The notes: generated from the sequence alone by a model not told the origin. A DNA stretch of 45,559 nucleotides from Usitatibacter sp035624355 (GCA_035624355.1 DASPRQ010000046.1:1-45559), one strand, 5' to 3'. Counted from the first letter of the stretch, positions 1-8,320 are shown. Numbers and translations are program-made.

Positions 1-113
1 AGACTTTCCGTCCTGCGGCCGAGGCTCTCTTCGTGGGATCGTGGTTGGGTGTGCATGTCCGTCCTTTCGTGGACGAACATTGCACGGGGAGGCGTTCCGC
101 GAGCGTTCCTCGG

Positions 114-3083
114 CTAGCCCGCGCCCTTGAGCAGGGCGATCAGCCCGGAGTGCGAGATCCCGGCCTCGACCGCGATGCGATGGACCAGCTCGCCCAGCGC
201 GAGGCCCGGCCACGCCGCCCGAGCGCCGGCGCCTTGCGGCCAAGCGGCGAGCCGCGCCCGGATCGCGTCGCGCTCGAGCGCGTTCGTCAACGGGTGGTCG
301 GCCACGAACGCGAGGACGAGGCGCGCGCAATCCGGCTCGCCCTGCGCGGCGAGGAGGTCCCCGAAGAGCGCGACGCCGGAGAGCTGCAGGTAGGGCCCGC
401 CGATCGCGATCGCGATCTCGAGCGCCGCCACCAGCTCGGAGCGCGCGCCCGGCAGGTCGCCCCGCCGCAGGGCGAGGCGTGCAATCTGGATCCGGAGCCA
501 CGAGACGACGATGCGGTTGCCGCTGGTGCGCGCGAACTCCAGCGCGCGCTCCGCGTAGGCCTGCGCCGATTCCTGGTCGTTCATGTTGACCGCGAGCTCG
601 GTCAGGTTCGCGAGGATGAGCCCGCGCGTGCCGACGAGGCCGTCGCGGTCGCAGATGGCGAGCCCCTCGAGCAGGTTCGCGCGCGCCGCCCCGGGCTCCT
701 GCTCCATGTACAGCACCCCGAGGTTGTTCAGGCACAGCGCTTCGCCCGCGGCGTCGCCCAGGCGCCGGTGCTGCGCCAGCGATTCGACGGACAGCGCGAG
801 CGCTTCGGCGCGCCGGCCCGTCGCCTTCTCGACCAGCGCCAGGTTGTCCAGCATCGCCGCCGCCTTGTGCGGGTCGGTGTTGGCGCGCGCCTGCTGCAGC
901 GCCTGCTTGAAGAAGCGCGTGGCGTCGCGTTGGCGCCCGAGCCTCAGGCAGCACGAGCCGAGGACGTTGAGGCACTGGAAGGTCGCATCGGGGTCGCGCG
1001 CCGCGCGCGCCATGGCGAGCGCCCGCGCCGCGTCCGACTCGGCGACGGTATATCGATCCAGCCGGTACTCGAGGTGCGCCGCCGAGGCGAGCATCAACGC
1101 GCCCGTCTTCGGCTCCGCGCCGAGACGCGGCGAGTCGGCGGCCTCGCGAAACAGGGCGAGCCCCTCCTCGGGCCGGCTGCGGTGGTCGCAGTAGTGCAGC
1201 AGGGCCGGCGCGCTCCTCGCGAGCGCCTCGCCCTGCTCGTGCGCCACCGACCATCGCCACGCGATCCGGCAGTTCTCGAACTCGACGTCCATCCAGTGCA
1301 GGGCCTCGCGGTCGCCGTCGTCGACGGCGCGGCGCAGCTGCGCGAGCTGCCGATGGAAATATCGGGCGTGGGCCGCCTCGGTCGCCGCGCGGGCCTCTCC
1401 GTCGCCCAGACGCACCGCGGCCATCTGGTGCACGAGGGGGTGCAGGAAGATGCGCGTGTCCTCCCGGCGCAGCAGGGACTGGTCGGCGAGCGCGCCCAGC
1501 ACCGGAAGCGGCGCCGACGCCACCGCGCGCGCCGCCTCGGGCGAGAATCCGCCGCGGAACACCGACAGGCGCGCAAGCGCGTCGCGCTCGACCGCCGTGA
1601 GCAGCCGCCACGATTGGTCGAACACGATCTCGATGCTCGCGTGCCGCGCCGGCAGGACGGCGTCGACGGCGCGCAGCAGCTCCGTGCCGTGCCGCAGCTC
1701 CGCGGCGATCGATTCGCAGGAGAGCACCCGCGTCCACGCCGCGGCGAGCTCGAGCGCGAGCGGCAGGCCCTCGACCTGACGGCAGATGTCGACGATCGCC
1801 GCCGCCTCGGCCGCGGGCACCAGCGCCGGCTGGACCCGCCGGGCCGCCCTGACGAACAGGCGCGAGGCGTCGAACCCCTCGAGCAGGTCCCGGTCCTCGG
1901 CCTCGGGACAGGGCAGGCCGTCGAGGGGCAGCAGCCACTCCTCGGCGAGGGCGAGGCGCACGCGGGAGGTCACGACGATCTTCAGGCCGGCGCAGCCCTG
2001 CAGCAACCGGCGCAGGATCGGCGCCTGCGGCGCGAGCGAATCGAAGTTGTCGAGCACGAGCAGCATCCGCCGGTCGCGCAGCAGCTCGATCGCCTGCTCG
2101 AGCGCGTCGCCGGTGCCTGGGGCCGCGCCGAGGTCGTGCACGATCCGGCGCCCGAATTCCTGCGGGGAGTCGACGTCCTCGAGGGGGACGAACACCGTGC
2201 CGTCCGGGAATTCCCGGGCGAGATCGCCCATCGCTCGCATCGCGAGGCGGGTCTTGCCCACGCCGCCGGGCCCGACCAGGCACAGCAGCCGGCAGTCGGC
2301 CTGGGCGAGGAGTTCGGCCATCCGGCGCAGCTCGATGGCGCGCCCGACGAAGCCGTCGTCGGCTGCCGCGGGCGCGGCCGCCGTCAACGCGGAACCGGCC
2401 GCCCCGCGCAGGGAGTCGTCGAGCGCCCTCAGCTCCGCCCCGGGAGCGAGCCCGAGGTCCGCGGCGAGCCTTTCGACGAACTTGCGGTAGGCCTCGCGCG
2501 CGGCGGCGCCTTGCCCGCTGCGCGCGAGCCATGCCATGTGCGCGCGCAGGGCGGCCTCGTCGAGCGGGTCCGCGTCGAGCAGCTGTCCCGACAGGTCGAT
2601 GGCCTCGCCGGGATCGATCTCGCCGGCGAGATGGCTCAGGGCGGCGCCGCGCCACGCGGCCCTGAGGCGTTCGCGCTCGAAGCTGAGCCAGCTCGTCCAC
2701 GCCTCGTTGCCGTCGTCCTCGAACCCGGCGAGCAGCTCGCCGCGGCGCAACGGCAACGCCTCGCCGAAGCGCCGCTCGCGCAGCGCCGACTCGAAGGCGT
2801 GCACGTCGGTCTGGGCCTCCAGGCGCAGGGCGCCGTCCTGGGACTCGATCCGCGGGACTCGCGGCAGGGATTGCAGCCTGAAGAGGGTCTTGCGCAAGTT
2901 CGCGTAGGCGAGCTTGCTTTCCTGGCCGGGCCAGAGCATGCCCGCCAGCTCGGCGCGCCCGACCCACGAGCGCTTGAGCGCGAGCAGCGCGAGCAATTGG
3001 GTGCGCCGCTCGAAGGGCAACGCGAAGACTTCCTCCCGGTACTCGATCGCCGGCGAGGCGAAGAGGAGCAAGCGGGCCGCCAT
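114..3083 (-). CDS. AfsR/SARP-like transcriptional regulator (winged helix - BTAD - NB-ARC ATPase - TPR)
   Basis: A 989-residue protein, probably a cytoplasmic signal-integrating regulator. Residues 1-90 look like the winged-helix part that precedes a bacterial transcriptional activation domain (AELAGMLWPG, then ANLRKTLFRLQ). Residues 94-228 are BTAD-like and helical, ending GLAPGAELRAL. An NB-ARC/STAND-type ATPase follows, with Walker A GPGGVGKT at 271-278 and Walker B LLVLDNFD at 341-348. The C-terminal part, from about 600, is a run of TPR-like helical pairs. There is no LuxR-type HTH at the C-terminus, so DNA binding would have to come from the N-terminus. It is transcribed divergently from tpiA across a 125-bp gap. 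Targets and ligand are unknown. The domain calls are firm; the regulatory role is inferred from family. Confidence 0.85.
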   Translation of the reverse strand: MAARLLLFASPAIEYREEVFALPFERRTQLLALLALKRSWVGRAELAGMLWPGQESKLAYANLRKTLFRLQSLPRVPRIESQDGALRLEAQTDVHAFESALRERRFGEALPLRRGELLAGFEDDGNEAWTSWLSFERERLRAAWRGAALSHLAGEIDPGEAIDLSGQLLDADPLDEAALRAHMAWLARSGQGAAAREAYRKFVERLAADLGLAPGAELRALDDSLRGAAGSALTAAAPAAADDGFVGRAIELRRMAELLAQADCRLLCLVGPGGVGKTRLAMRAMGDLAREFPDGTVFVPLEDVDSPQEFGRRIVHDLGAAPGTGDALEQAIELLRDRRMLLVLDNFDSLAPQAPILRRLLQGCAGLKIVVTSRVRLALAEEWLLPLDGLPCPEAEDRDLLEGFDASRLFVRAARRVQPALVPAAEAAAIVDICRQVEGLPLALELAAAWTRVLSCESIAAELRHGTELLRAVDAVLPARHASIEIVFDQSWRLLTAVERDALARLSVFRGGFSPEAARAVASAPLPVLGALADQSLLRREDTRIFLHPLVHQMAAVRLGDGEARAATEAAHARYFHRQLAQLRRAVDDGDREALHWMDVEFENCRIAWRWSVAHEQGEALARSAPALLHYCDHRSRPEEGLALFREAADSPRLGAEPKTGALMLASAAHLEYRLDRYTVAESDAARALAMARAARDPDATFQCLNVLGSCCLRLGRQRDATRFFKQALQQARANTDPHKAAAMLDNLALVEKATGRRAEALALSVESLAQHRRLGDAAGEALCLNNLGVLYMEQEPGAARANLLEGLAICDRDGLVGTRGLILANLTELAVNMNDQESAQAYAERALEFARTSGNRIVVSWLRIQIARLALRRGDLPGARSELVAALEIAIAIGGPYLQLSGVALFGDLLAAQGEPDCARLVLAFVADHPLTNALERDAIRARLAAWPQGAGARAAWPGLALGELVHRIAVEAGISHSGLIALLKGAG

Positions 3084-3156
3084 GTGTGCGTCGCTTCGGG
3101 TGGTCCGCCAGCATCCCCGAAATCCCGTTCAGCCGCAAGCAAGGAAACCCCTAAAA

Positions 3157-3186
3157 TTGACCGGATATGCTGCATCGCGGTAAAAT
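3157..3186 (+). promoter_or_regulatory. sigma70-type promoter of the tpiA-secG-tRNA-nuo unit
   Basis: TTGACC (3157-3162, 5/6 to the -35 consensus) and TAAAAT (3181-3186, 5/6 to the -10 consensus) are separated by 18 bp. Initiation would fall near 3192-3194, giving a leader of about 15 nt before tpiA, with an SD-like AGAGGG at 3198-3203. It is the best promoter seen anywhere upstream of the nuo genes. The 10-mer CGGTAAAATC recurs at the pyrG promoter. Confidence 0.6.
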
Positions 3187-3208
3187 CGTGAGGCTTTAGA
3201 GGGTCGAG

Positions 3209-3967
3209 ATGCGGCAGAAACTCGTCGCCGGCAACTGGAAGCTCAACGGCAGCCTCGCCGGCAACGAATCGTTGCTGAAAGCGCTGCTGCGGGACATTCC
3301 CCGGGACGGCCCCGTGGTCTGCGTAGTCTGCGTGCCGACGCCGTACCTTGCGCAGGTGCGGGGGCTGCTCGAGGGCTCGGGGATCGCATGGGGCGCCCAG
3401 GACGTGAGCCGGTTCGACCACGGCGCGTACACGGGGGAAGTCTCGGGGCGGATGCTCGCGGAGCTCGGATGCCGCTACGCGATCGTCGGCCACTCGGAGC
3501 GGCGCACGCTCTTCGGCGAAAGCGACGCGGTCGCCGCCGGGAAGTACGTCGCGGCGCGCGAGGCCGGCCTCACGCCGATCTTCTGCGTGGGAGAGACGCT
3601 GGAGCAACGCGAGCGCGGCGAGACCGAGGCCGTGCTGGCAAGGCAGGTGGATGCGCTGCTCGTGGGACACGGCGCGGCGCAGTTGAATCGCGGGGTCGTC
3701 GCCTACGAGCCGGTGTGGGCGATCGGCACCGGCAGGACGGCCACGGCGGCCCAGGCGGGCGAGGCGCACGGGTTCATCCGCGCCCGGGTCGCCGCGAAGG
3801 ACGCGTCGGTGGCCGAGCGGCTCCCGATCCTGTACGGGGGGAGCGTCAAGGCGGCGAATGCCGCGGAGCTCTTCGCGACGCCGGACGTCGACGGGGGGCT
3901 GGTCGGAGGGGCGTCGCTGGTGGCGGAAGAATTCGTGGCGATCTGGCGCGCAGCCGGCGCCCGTTGA
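3209..3967 (+). CDS. tpiA: Triose-phosphate isomerase
   Basis: Interconverts dihydroxyacetone phosphate and glyceraldehyde-3-phosphate in the cytoplasm (glycolysis and gluconeogenesis). It has 252 residues, the usual family length. The catalytic set is visible: Asn9 and Lys11 in GNWK, electrophile His95 in VGHSERR, and base Glu167 in AYEPVWAIGTG. The phosphate-gripping loop YGGSVK is at 209-214. The ATG has an SD-like AGAGGG just upstream and a sigma70-type promoter in front. It is first in a long unit and lies 17 nt before secG. Its substrate DHAP is also the product of GlpD, encoded at the far end of the same run. Confidence 0.98.
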   Translation: MRQKLVAGNWKLNGSLAGNESLLKALLRDIPRDGPVVCVVCVPTPYLAQVRGLLEGSGIAWGAQDVSRFDHGAYTGEVSGRMLAELGCRYAIVGHSERRTLFGESDAVAAGKYVAAREAGLTPIFCVGETLEQRERGETEAVLARQVDALLVGHGAAQLNRGVVAYEPVWAIGTGRTATAAQAGEAHGFIRARVAAKDASVAERLPILYGGSVKAANAAELFATPDVDGGLVGGASLVAEEFVAIWRAAGAR

Positions 3968-3984
3968 GTCGAGAGGCGCATTCG

Positions 3985-4368
3985 ATGCAGACGTTGGTCC
4001 TGGTGTTGCATGTCCTCGCCGCGGCGGGGATCGTCGTGCTCGTGCTGCTCCAGCACGGCAAGGGCGCGGACATGGGCGCGGCGTTCGGCAGCGGCTCGGC
4101 GGGAAGCCTCTTCGGCAGCGCCGGGGCGGCGAACTTCCTGTCGCGCACCACCGCCGTCCTCGCGGCGGTGTTCTTCCTCACGAGCCTGGGGCTCACCTAT
4201 TACACGATGCCGTCGAGGAGCGGCGGCGTCACGCAGCAGCTCGAGGTTCCGGCCGCGGCGACCCCGGTCGCGCGACCGGCCGAAACGAAACCGGCGACGC
4301 CTGCTCCCTCGGCACCGGCGCCGGCCAGTCCCGCGGAAAGCGGCAGGTCCTCGGAGATCCCGAAGTAG
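3985..4368 (+). CDS. secG: Protein-export membrane protein SecG
   Basis: Small subunit of the SecYEG translocon in the inner membrane. The 127-residue product has two hydrophobic segments (about 1-20 and 52-72) around the conserved glycine-rich cytoplasmic loop LLQHGKGADMGAAFG. A low-complexity Pro/Ala/Ser tail follows from about 85, as in many proteobacterial SecG proteins. The ATG is preceded by GAGAGG at 3971-3976. tpiA-secG-tRNA-Leu is a common gene order in proteobacteria. The 63-nt gap to the tRNA holds a short GC hairpin (4406-4410 with 4418-4422) without a T tract, so read-through into the tRNA is likely. Confidence 0.97.
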   Translation: MQTLVLVLHVLAAAGIVVLVLLQHGKGADMGAAFGSGSAGSLFGSAGAANFLSRTTAVLAAVFFLTSLGLTYYTMPSRSGGVTQQLEVPAAATPVARPAETKPATPAPSAPAPASPAESGRSSEIPK

Positions 4369-4431
4369 CGCGTCAGGCAGGAGCTTTGCCCTAGATCAGA
4401 AGGACCCCCGGGCTCATCGGGGATGATGCTC

Positions 4432-4516
4432 GCCGTCGTGGTGGAATTGGTAGACACGCTGTCTTGAGGGGGCAGTGCCGAAAGGCGTAAGAGTTCGAGT
4501 CTCTTCGACGGCACCA
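4432..4516 (+). tRNA. tRNA-Leu(GAG)
   Basis: The acceptor stem GCCGTCG (4432-4438) pairs with CGACGGC (4506-4512), followed by discriminator A and an encoded CCA (4514-4516). The D-arm has the leucine-type GGTGGAATTGGTAGACAC. The anticodon stem CTGTC/GGCAG encloses the loop TTGAGGG, giving anticodon GAG, which reads CUC and CUU. The long variable arm is the class II hairpin TGCCGAAAGGCG. The T-arm carries GTTCGAGTC. The whole resembles E. coli tRNA-Leu(GAG). The nuoA start lies only 5 nt after the CCA. Confidence 0.96.
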
Positions 4517-4521
4517 TTCAC

Positions 4522-4890
4522 TTGCTAGCCAACTACTTCCCCATCCTCCTCTTCCTCGCCGTCGGCGCGGCCGTGGGTGTGGGGTCCCTCGTGGCGAGCG
4601 GCGTCCTCGCGCGGATCACGGGCTCGCAGCACCCCGACGCCGAGAAGCTGTCCCCCTACGAATGCGGCTTCGAGGCGTTCGAGGACGCGCGGATGAAGTT
4701 CGACGTCCGCTACTACCTCGTGGCGATCCTCTTCATCCTCTTCGACCTCGAGATCGCGTTCCTCTTCCCGTGGGCGATCGTGCTGCGCGACATCGGCTGG
4801 TTCGGCCTCGTCTCGATGCTCGTCTTCCTCGGCATCCTCGTGGTGGGCTTCGCCTACGAGTGGAAGAAAGGGGCTCTCGAATGGGAGTAA
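4522..4890 (+). CDS. nuoA: NADH-quinone oxidoreductase subunit A
   Basis: Membrane subunit of complex I near the quinone site; 122 residues with three hydrophobic segments. The family hallmarks YECGFEAFEDARMKFDVRYY (near 50-70) and the LFDLEIAFLFPW helix are present. The start is the TTG at 4522, giving MLANYFP, which matches the usual NuoA N-terminus; no ATG is in frame before Met55. The codon lies 5 nt downstream of the tRNA-Leu CCA end, so any ribosome-binding sequence would lie inside the tRNA. How translation starts after tRNA processing is therefore an open question. It is followed by an unusually long 81-nt gap before nuoB. Confidence 0.95.
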   Translation: MLANYFPILLFLAVGAAVGVGSLVASGVLARITGSQHPDAEKLSPYECGFEAFEDARMKFDVRYYLVAILFILFDLEIAFLFPWAIVLRDIGWFGLVSMLVFLGILVVGFAYEWKKGALEWE

Positions 4891-4913
4891 CGGCCCAGCT
4901 CGCCAAGCAGGGG

Positions 4914-4932
4914 CCCCGCCGCTCTTGCGGGG
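4914..4932 (+). other. GC-rich stem-loop between nuoA and nuoB
   Basis: CCCCGC (4914-4919) and GCGGGG (4927-4932) form a perfect 6-bp stem with a 7-nt loop in the 81-nt nuoA-nuoB spacer. It has no following T run, so it is not a standard terminator. It might mark an mRNA processing or stability site. An ATG at 4933, in frame with nuoB, immediately follows the stem. Confidence 0.4.
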
Positions 4933-4971
4933 ATGCGCCGGACGAGCGGGCCGTCGCTGGAGATTCGTGCA

Positions 4972-5457
4972 ATGACTGACCTTTCCCAAGGAGTATCCCG
5001 CCAGGGCTTCGTCGTGACCCAGGTGGACAACGTGCTCAACTGGGCGCGCACGGGGTCGCTCTGGCCGATGACCTTCGGGCTCGCGTGCTGCGCGGTCGAG
5101 ATGATGCACGCGGGCGCCTCGCGCTACGACCTGGACCGCTTCGGCATCGTCTTCCGCCCGAGCCCGCGCCAGTCGGACCTCATGGTCGTGGCCGGGACCC
5201 TGTGCAACAAGATGGCCCCGGCCATGCGCAAGGTCTACGACCAGATGGCCGAGCCGCGCTGGGTCGTCTCCATGGGCTCGTGCGCCAACGGGGGCGGCTA
5301 CTACCACTATTCCTATTCTGTCGTGCGCGGCTGCGACCGGATCGTGCCGGTGGACATCTACGTGCCCGGCTGCCCGCCCACCGCCGAGGCGCTGCTCTAC
5401 GGCCTGATCCAGCTCCAGAACAAGATCCGCCGCACGAACACCATCTCGAGGCGCTAG
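4972..5457 (+). CDS. nuoB: NADH-quinone oxidoreductase subunit B
   Basis: Peripheral-arm subunit (PSST homologue) that carries the terminal 4Fe-4S cluster N2 and passes electrons to quinone. 161 residues. The four N2 ligands are visible: adjacent Cys39 and Cys40 (GLACCAVEMM), Cys104 (MGSCANGG) and Cys134 (VPGCPP). The ATG at 4972 was chosen because it has an SD GGAG at 4959-4962 and gives the usual N-terminal length. An in-frame ATG at 4933 would add 13 residues with no homology to the family. nuoC begins 2 nt after the stop. Confidence 0.97.
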   Translation: MTDLSQGVSRQGFVVTQVDNVLNWARTGSLWPMTFGLACCAVEMMHAGASRYDLDRFGIVFRPSPRQSDLMVVAGTLCNKMAPAMRKVYDQMAEPRWVVSMGSCANGGGYYHYSYSVVRGCDRIVPVDIYVPGCPPTAEALLYGLIQLQNKIRRTNTISRR

Positions 5458-5459
5458 CC

Positions 5460-6083
5460 ATGCCCGGCTCCCTGGACGAGCTCCAGTCCGCCCTCGACGC
5501 CGCCCTCGGCGAGCGCATCCGGTCGCGCACGGTCGACCGCGGGCAGCTCACGGTCGAGGTGGCGGCCGCCGACCTCGTGGAGGCGGCCACGCGGCTGCGC
5601 GACGACGACGCCCTCGCCTTCTCGATCCTGGCGGACCTCGCGGGCGTGGACTACCGCGGCTTCGCCGGCCACGACGGGCCGCGCTTCGCGGTGGTCTACA
5701 TCCTGCTCTCCATCCGGCACAACCGGCGCGTGCGCCTGCGGGTGCACTGTCCCGACGACGAGCTGCCCGCGCTCGATTCCGTGATCGGGGTATGGCCCTC
5801 GGCCAACTGGTACGAGCGCGAGGCCTTCGACCTGTACGGGATCGTGTTCAGGGGCCACCCGGACCTGCGGCGCATCCTCACGGACTACGGGTTCATGGGG
5901 CATCCGTTCCGCAAGGACTTCCCGATCACGGGCTACGTCGAGATGCGCTACGACCCGGAGCAGAAGCGCGTGATCTACCAGCCCGTCACCATCGAGCCGC
6001 GCGAGATCGTCCCGCGGGTGATCCGCGAGGACGCGTACGGCGAGTCGGGCGTGGTCGCGAAGCGCCGTCAAGAAGAGAACTAA
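5460..6083 (+). CDS. nuoC: NADH-quinone oxidoreductase subunit C
   Basis: Peripheral-arm 30-kDa-type subunit that docks against NuoD; 207 residues and no cofactor. The 30-kDa signature is clear near 120-160: WYEREAFDLYGIVF, GHPDLRRILTDYGF and HPFRKDFP. The C-terminal tail contains VIYQPVTIEPREIVPRVIRE, as in separate (unfused) NuoC proteins. Here nuoC and nuoD are separate genes whose stop and start overlap by one base (TAATG), unlike the nuoCD fusion of E. coli. Confidence 0.97.
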   Translation: MPGSLDELQSALDAALGERIRSRTVDRGQLTVEVAAADLVEAATRLRDDDALAFSILADLAGVDYRGFAGHDGPRFAVVYILLSIRHNRRVRLRVHCPDDELPALDSVIGVWPSANWYEREAFDLYGIVFRGHPDLRRILTDYGFMGHPFRKDFPITGYVEMRYDPEQKRVIYQPVTIEPREIVPRVIREDAYGESGVVAKRRQEEN

Positions 6084-7336
6084 TGGCAGAAATCAGAAAT
6101 TACACGATGAATTTTGGGCCCCAGCACCCGGCGGCGCACGGGGTGCTGCGGCTGGTGCTCGAGCTCGACGGCGAGGTGATCCAGCGGGCCGACCCCCACA
6201 TCGGGCTGCTGCACCGCGCGACCGAGAAGCTCGCCGAGACGCGCACGTACCTGCAGTCGGTGCCGTACATGGACCGCCTCGACTACATGTCGATGATGTG
6301 CAACGAGCACGCGTACGTGATGGCGATCGAGAAGCTGCTCGGCGTCGACGTGCCGGAGCGCGCGCAGTACATCCGCGTGATGTTCGACGAGATCACGAGG
6401 ATCCTCAACCACCTGCTGTGGATCGGGTCCCACGCCCTCGACGTGGGCGCGATGACCGTCTTCCTCTACGCGTTCCGCGAGCGCGAGGACCTGATGGACA
6501 TGTACGAGGCGGTGTCGGGGGCGCGCATGCACGCGGCCTACTACCGCCCGGGCGGCGTCTACCGCGACCTGCCGGACCGCATGCCGCAGTACGCGCCTTC
6601 GAGCGTGAGGAGCGCCGAGAAGGTGAAGGCCCTCAACGCGAACCGCCAGGGGTCGCTGCTCGACTTCGTCGAGGACTTCACGAACCGCTTCCCGGGATGC
6701 GTGGACGACTACGAGACGCTGCTCACCGAGAACCGCATCTGGAAGCAGCGCACCGTGGGCATCGGCGTGGTGAGCCCCGAGCGCGCCCAGGCCCTCGGCT
6801 TCACGGGGCCGATGCTGCGCGGCAGCGGCATCCCGTGGGACCTGCGCAAGAAGCAGCCCTACGAGGTCTACGACCGCATGGACTTCGACATCCCGGTGGG
6901 CACGAACGGCGACTGCTACGACCGCTACCTCGTGCGCGTGCAGGAGATGCGCGAGGCGAACCGGATCATCCGCCAGTGCGTCCAGTGGCTGCGCGCGCAT
7001 CCGGGCCCCGTGATCACCTCCAACCACAAGGTGGCCCCGCCCACGCGCGTCGAGATGAAGGAGAACATGGAAGAGCTGATCCACCACTTCAAGCTCTTCA
7101 GCGAGGGGATGCACGTGCCGCCCGGGGAGGTCTACGCGTCCATCGAGCACCCCAAGGGCGAGTTCGGCGTCTTCATCGTCTCCGACGGGGCGAACAAGCC
7201 GTGGCGGCTCAAGCTGCGTGCGCCCGGCTTCGCGCACCTCGCCGCCATGGACGAGATGGCGAAGGGCCACATGATCGCCGACGTGGTGGCGATCATCGGC
7301 ACCATGGACATCGTTTTCGGGGACATCGACCGATGA
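6083..7336 (+). CDS. nuoD: NADH-quinone oxidoreductase subunit D
   Basis: 49-kDa-type subunit that forms the quinone-binding pocket with NuoB; 417 residues, normal length. Conserved pieces include NFGPQHPAAHG (near 10-20, with the His of the quinone headgroup site), the 49-kDa motif HIGLLHRATEKLAE (near 39-52), SVPYMDRLDYMSMM, and the C-terminal VIGTMDIVFGDIDR-like ending (here IIGTMDIVFGDIDR). It starts on the last base of the nuoC stop. Its own stop overlaps the ATG of an inserted cupin gene rather than nuoE. Confidence 0.98.
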   Translation: MAEIRNYTMNFGPQHPAAHGVLRLVLELDGEVIQRADPHIGLLHRATEKLAETRTYLQSVPYMDRLDYMSMMCNEHAYVMAIEKLLGVDVPERAQYIRVMFDEITRILNHLLWIGSHALDVGAMTVFLYAFREREDLMDMYEAVSGARMHAAYYRPGGVYRDLPDRMPQYAPSSVRSAEKVKALNANRQGSLLDFVEDFTNRFPGCVDDYETLLTENRIWKQRTVGIGVVSPERAQALGFTGPMLRGSGIPWDLRKKQPYEVYDRMDFDIPVGTNGDCYDRYLVRVQEMREANRIIRQCVQWLRAHPGPVITSNHKVAPPTRVEMKENMEELIHHFKLFSEGMHVPPGEVYASIEHPKGEFGVFIVSDGANKPWRLKLRAPGFAHLAAMDEMAKGHMIADVVAIIGTMDIVFGDIDR

Positions 7337-7836
7337 GCGAACCCAAGGCGGGACGCACCATCGACGCGCGCGTCGTCAACGTCGACGAGCTCGCGCTCGA
7401 GCACTTCGAGAAGGGCGACAGGTTCGCCTCCCGGTTCGCGCGCATCGGGCCGCTCCTCGGCGCGAAGGACCTGGGCTATTCCTACGACGTCGTGCCGCCG
7501 GGCAAGCGCTCGTGCCCCTTCCACAGCCACCTCGCCGAGGAGGAGATGTTCTTCATCGTCCGCGGCACGGGGACGCTGCGCTACGGTTCCGAGACGAGGA
7601 AGATCCGCGCCGGCGACGTGATCTGCTGCCCGGTCGGCGGGCCCGAGACCGCGCACCAGATCATCAACGATTCCGACGCGGAGCTCGCGTACCTGTCGGT
7701 GAGCACGATGATGCCGGCCGAGGTGTGCGAGTACCCCGACTCGGGGAAGGTCGGCGCGTTCGGCGAGCGGGAGATCCGCTTCCGCCACATGACCCAGGCG
7801 GGCGCCGCCGTCGACTACTGGGAAGGCGAGGTCTGA
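7333..7836 (+). CDS. Cupin-domain protein encoded inside the complex I operon
   Basis: A 167-residue single-domain cupin of unknown function, predicted cytoplasmic. Both cupin motifs are intact. Motif 1 is HSHLAEEEMFFIVRG (two His and one Glu metal ligands, near 58-72). Motif 2 is GDVICCPVGGPETAHQIIN (ligand His, near 95-113). It probably binds a divalent metal; the substrate cannot be told. It sits between nuoD and nuoE, sharing ATGA with the end of nuoD and ending 2 nt before nuoE, so it is translated within the nuo message. Base composition matches its neighbours. Cupins are not among the known complex I subunits. A moonlighting assembly or metabolic role is possible but only inferred. Confidence 0.9.
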   Translation: MSEPKAGRTIDARVVNVDELALEHFEKGDRFASRFARIGPLLGAKDLGYSYDVVPPGKRSCPFHSHLAEEEMFFIVRGTGTLRYGSETRKIRAGDVICCPVGGPETAHQIINDSDAELAYLSVSTMMPAEVCEYPDSGKVGAFGEREIRFRHMTQAGAAVDYWEGEV

Positions 7837-7838
7837 CC

Positions 7839-8320
7839 ATGGCACTGCTCAGCGCCGAATCCCTGCGCAGGATCGAGGCCGAGCTCGGCAAGTACCCGCC
7901 GGAGCAGAAGCGCTCGGCGGCGATCGCGGCGCTCGCGATCGCCCAGGAGCAGCACGGGTGGCTCCCGACCGAGCTGATGGAGGAGGTGGCGGGCCTCCTC
8001 GGCATGCCGCCGGTGGCGGTCTACGAGGTGGCGACCTTCTACAACATGTACGACCTCAAGCCCCGCGGGCGCCACAAGCTCGCGATGTGCACGAACCTGC
8101 CGTGCGCGCTCTCCGGGGCGGCGGAGGCGGCCGAGCACCTGAAGCGCCGTTGCGGCGTCGCGGCCTTCGGCGAGACTTCGCCCGACGGCCGCTTCACCGT
8201 GAAGGAAGGCGAGTGCTTCGGCGCGTGCGGCGACGCGCCGGTCCTCATCGTCGACAACCGGCGGATGCTGGGCTTCATGACCCCCGAGAAGCTCGACCGG
8301 CTGATCGAGGAGCTCGGCGA

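Noticed and set aside
33..3191. A 1052-codon plus-strand open frame over the AfsR-like gene
   Set aside because: It is antisense to a gene with clear Walker A/B, BTAD and TPR sequence. Its own product is Arg/Glu/Gln/Ala-rich with no recognisable fold, as expected for mirror frames in GC-rich DNA.
4406..4422. Hairpin CCCCG/CGGGG between secG and tRNA-Leu as a terminator
   Set aside because: The stem is only 5 bp and no T run follows; gene order suggests read-through.
4933..5457. Upstream in-frame ATG start for nuoB at 4933
   Set aside because: It would add 13 residues with no family counterpart and its initiation site is part of a GC hairpin. The ATG at 4972 has a proper SD.
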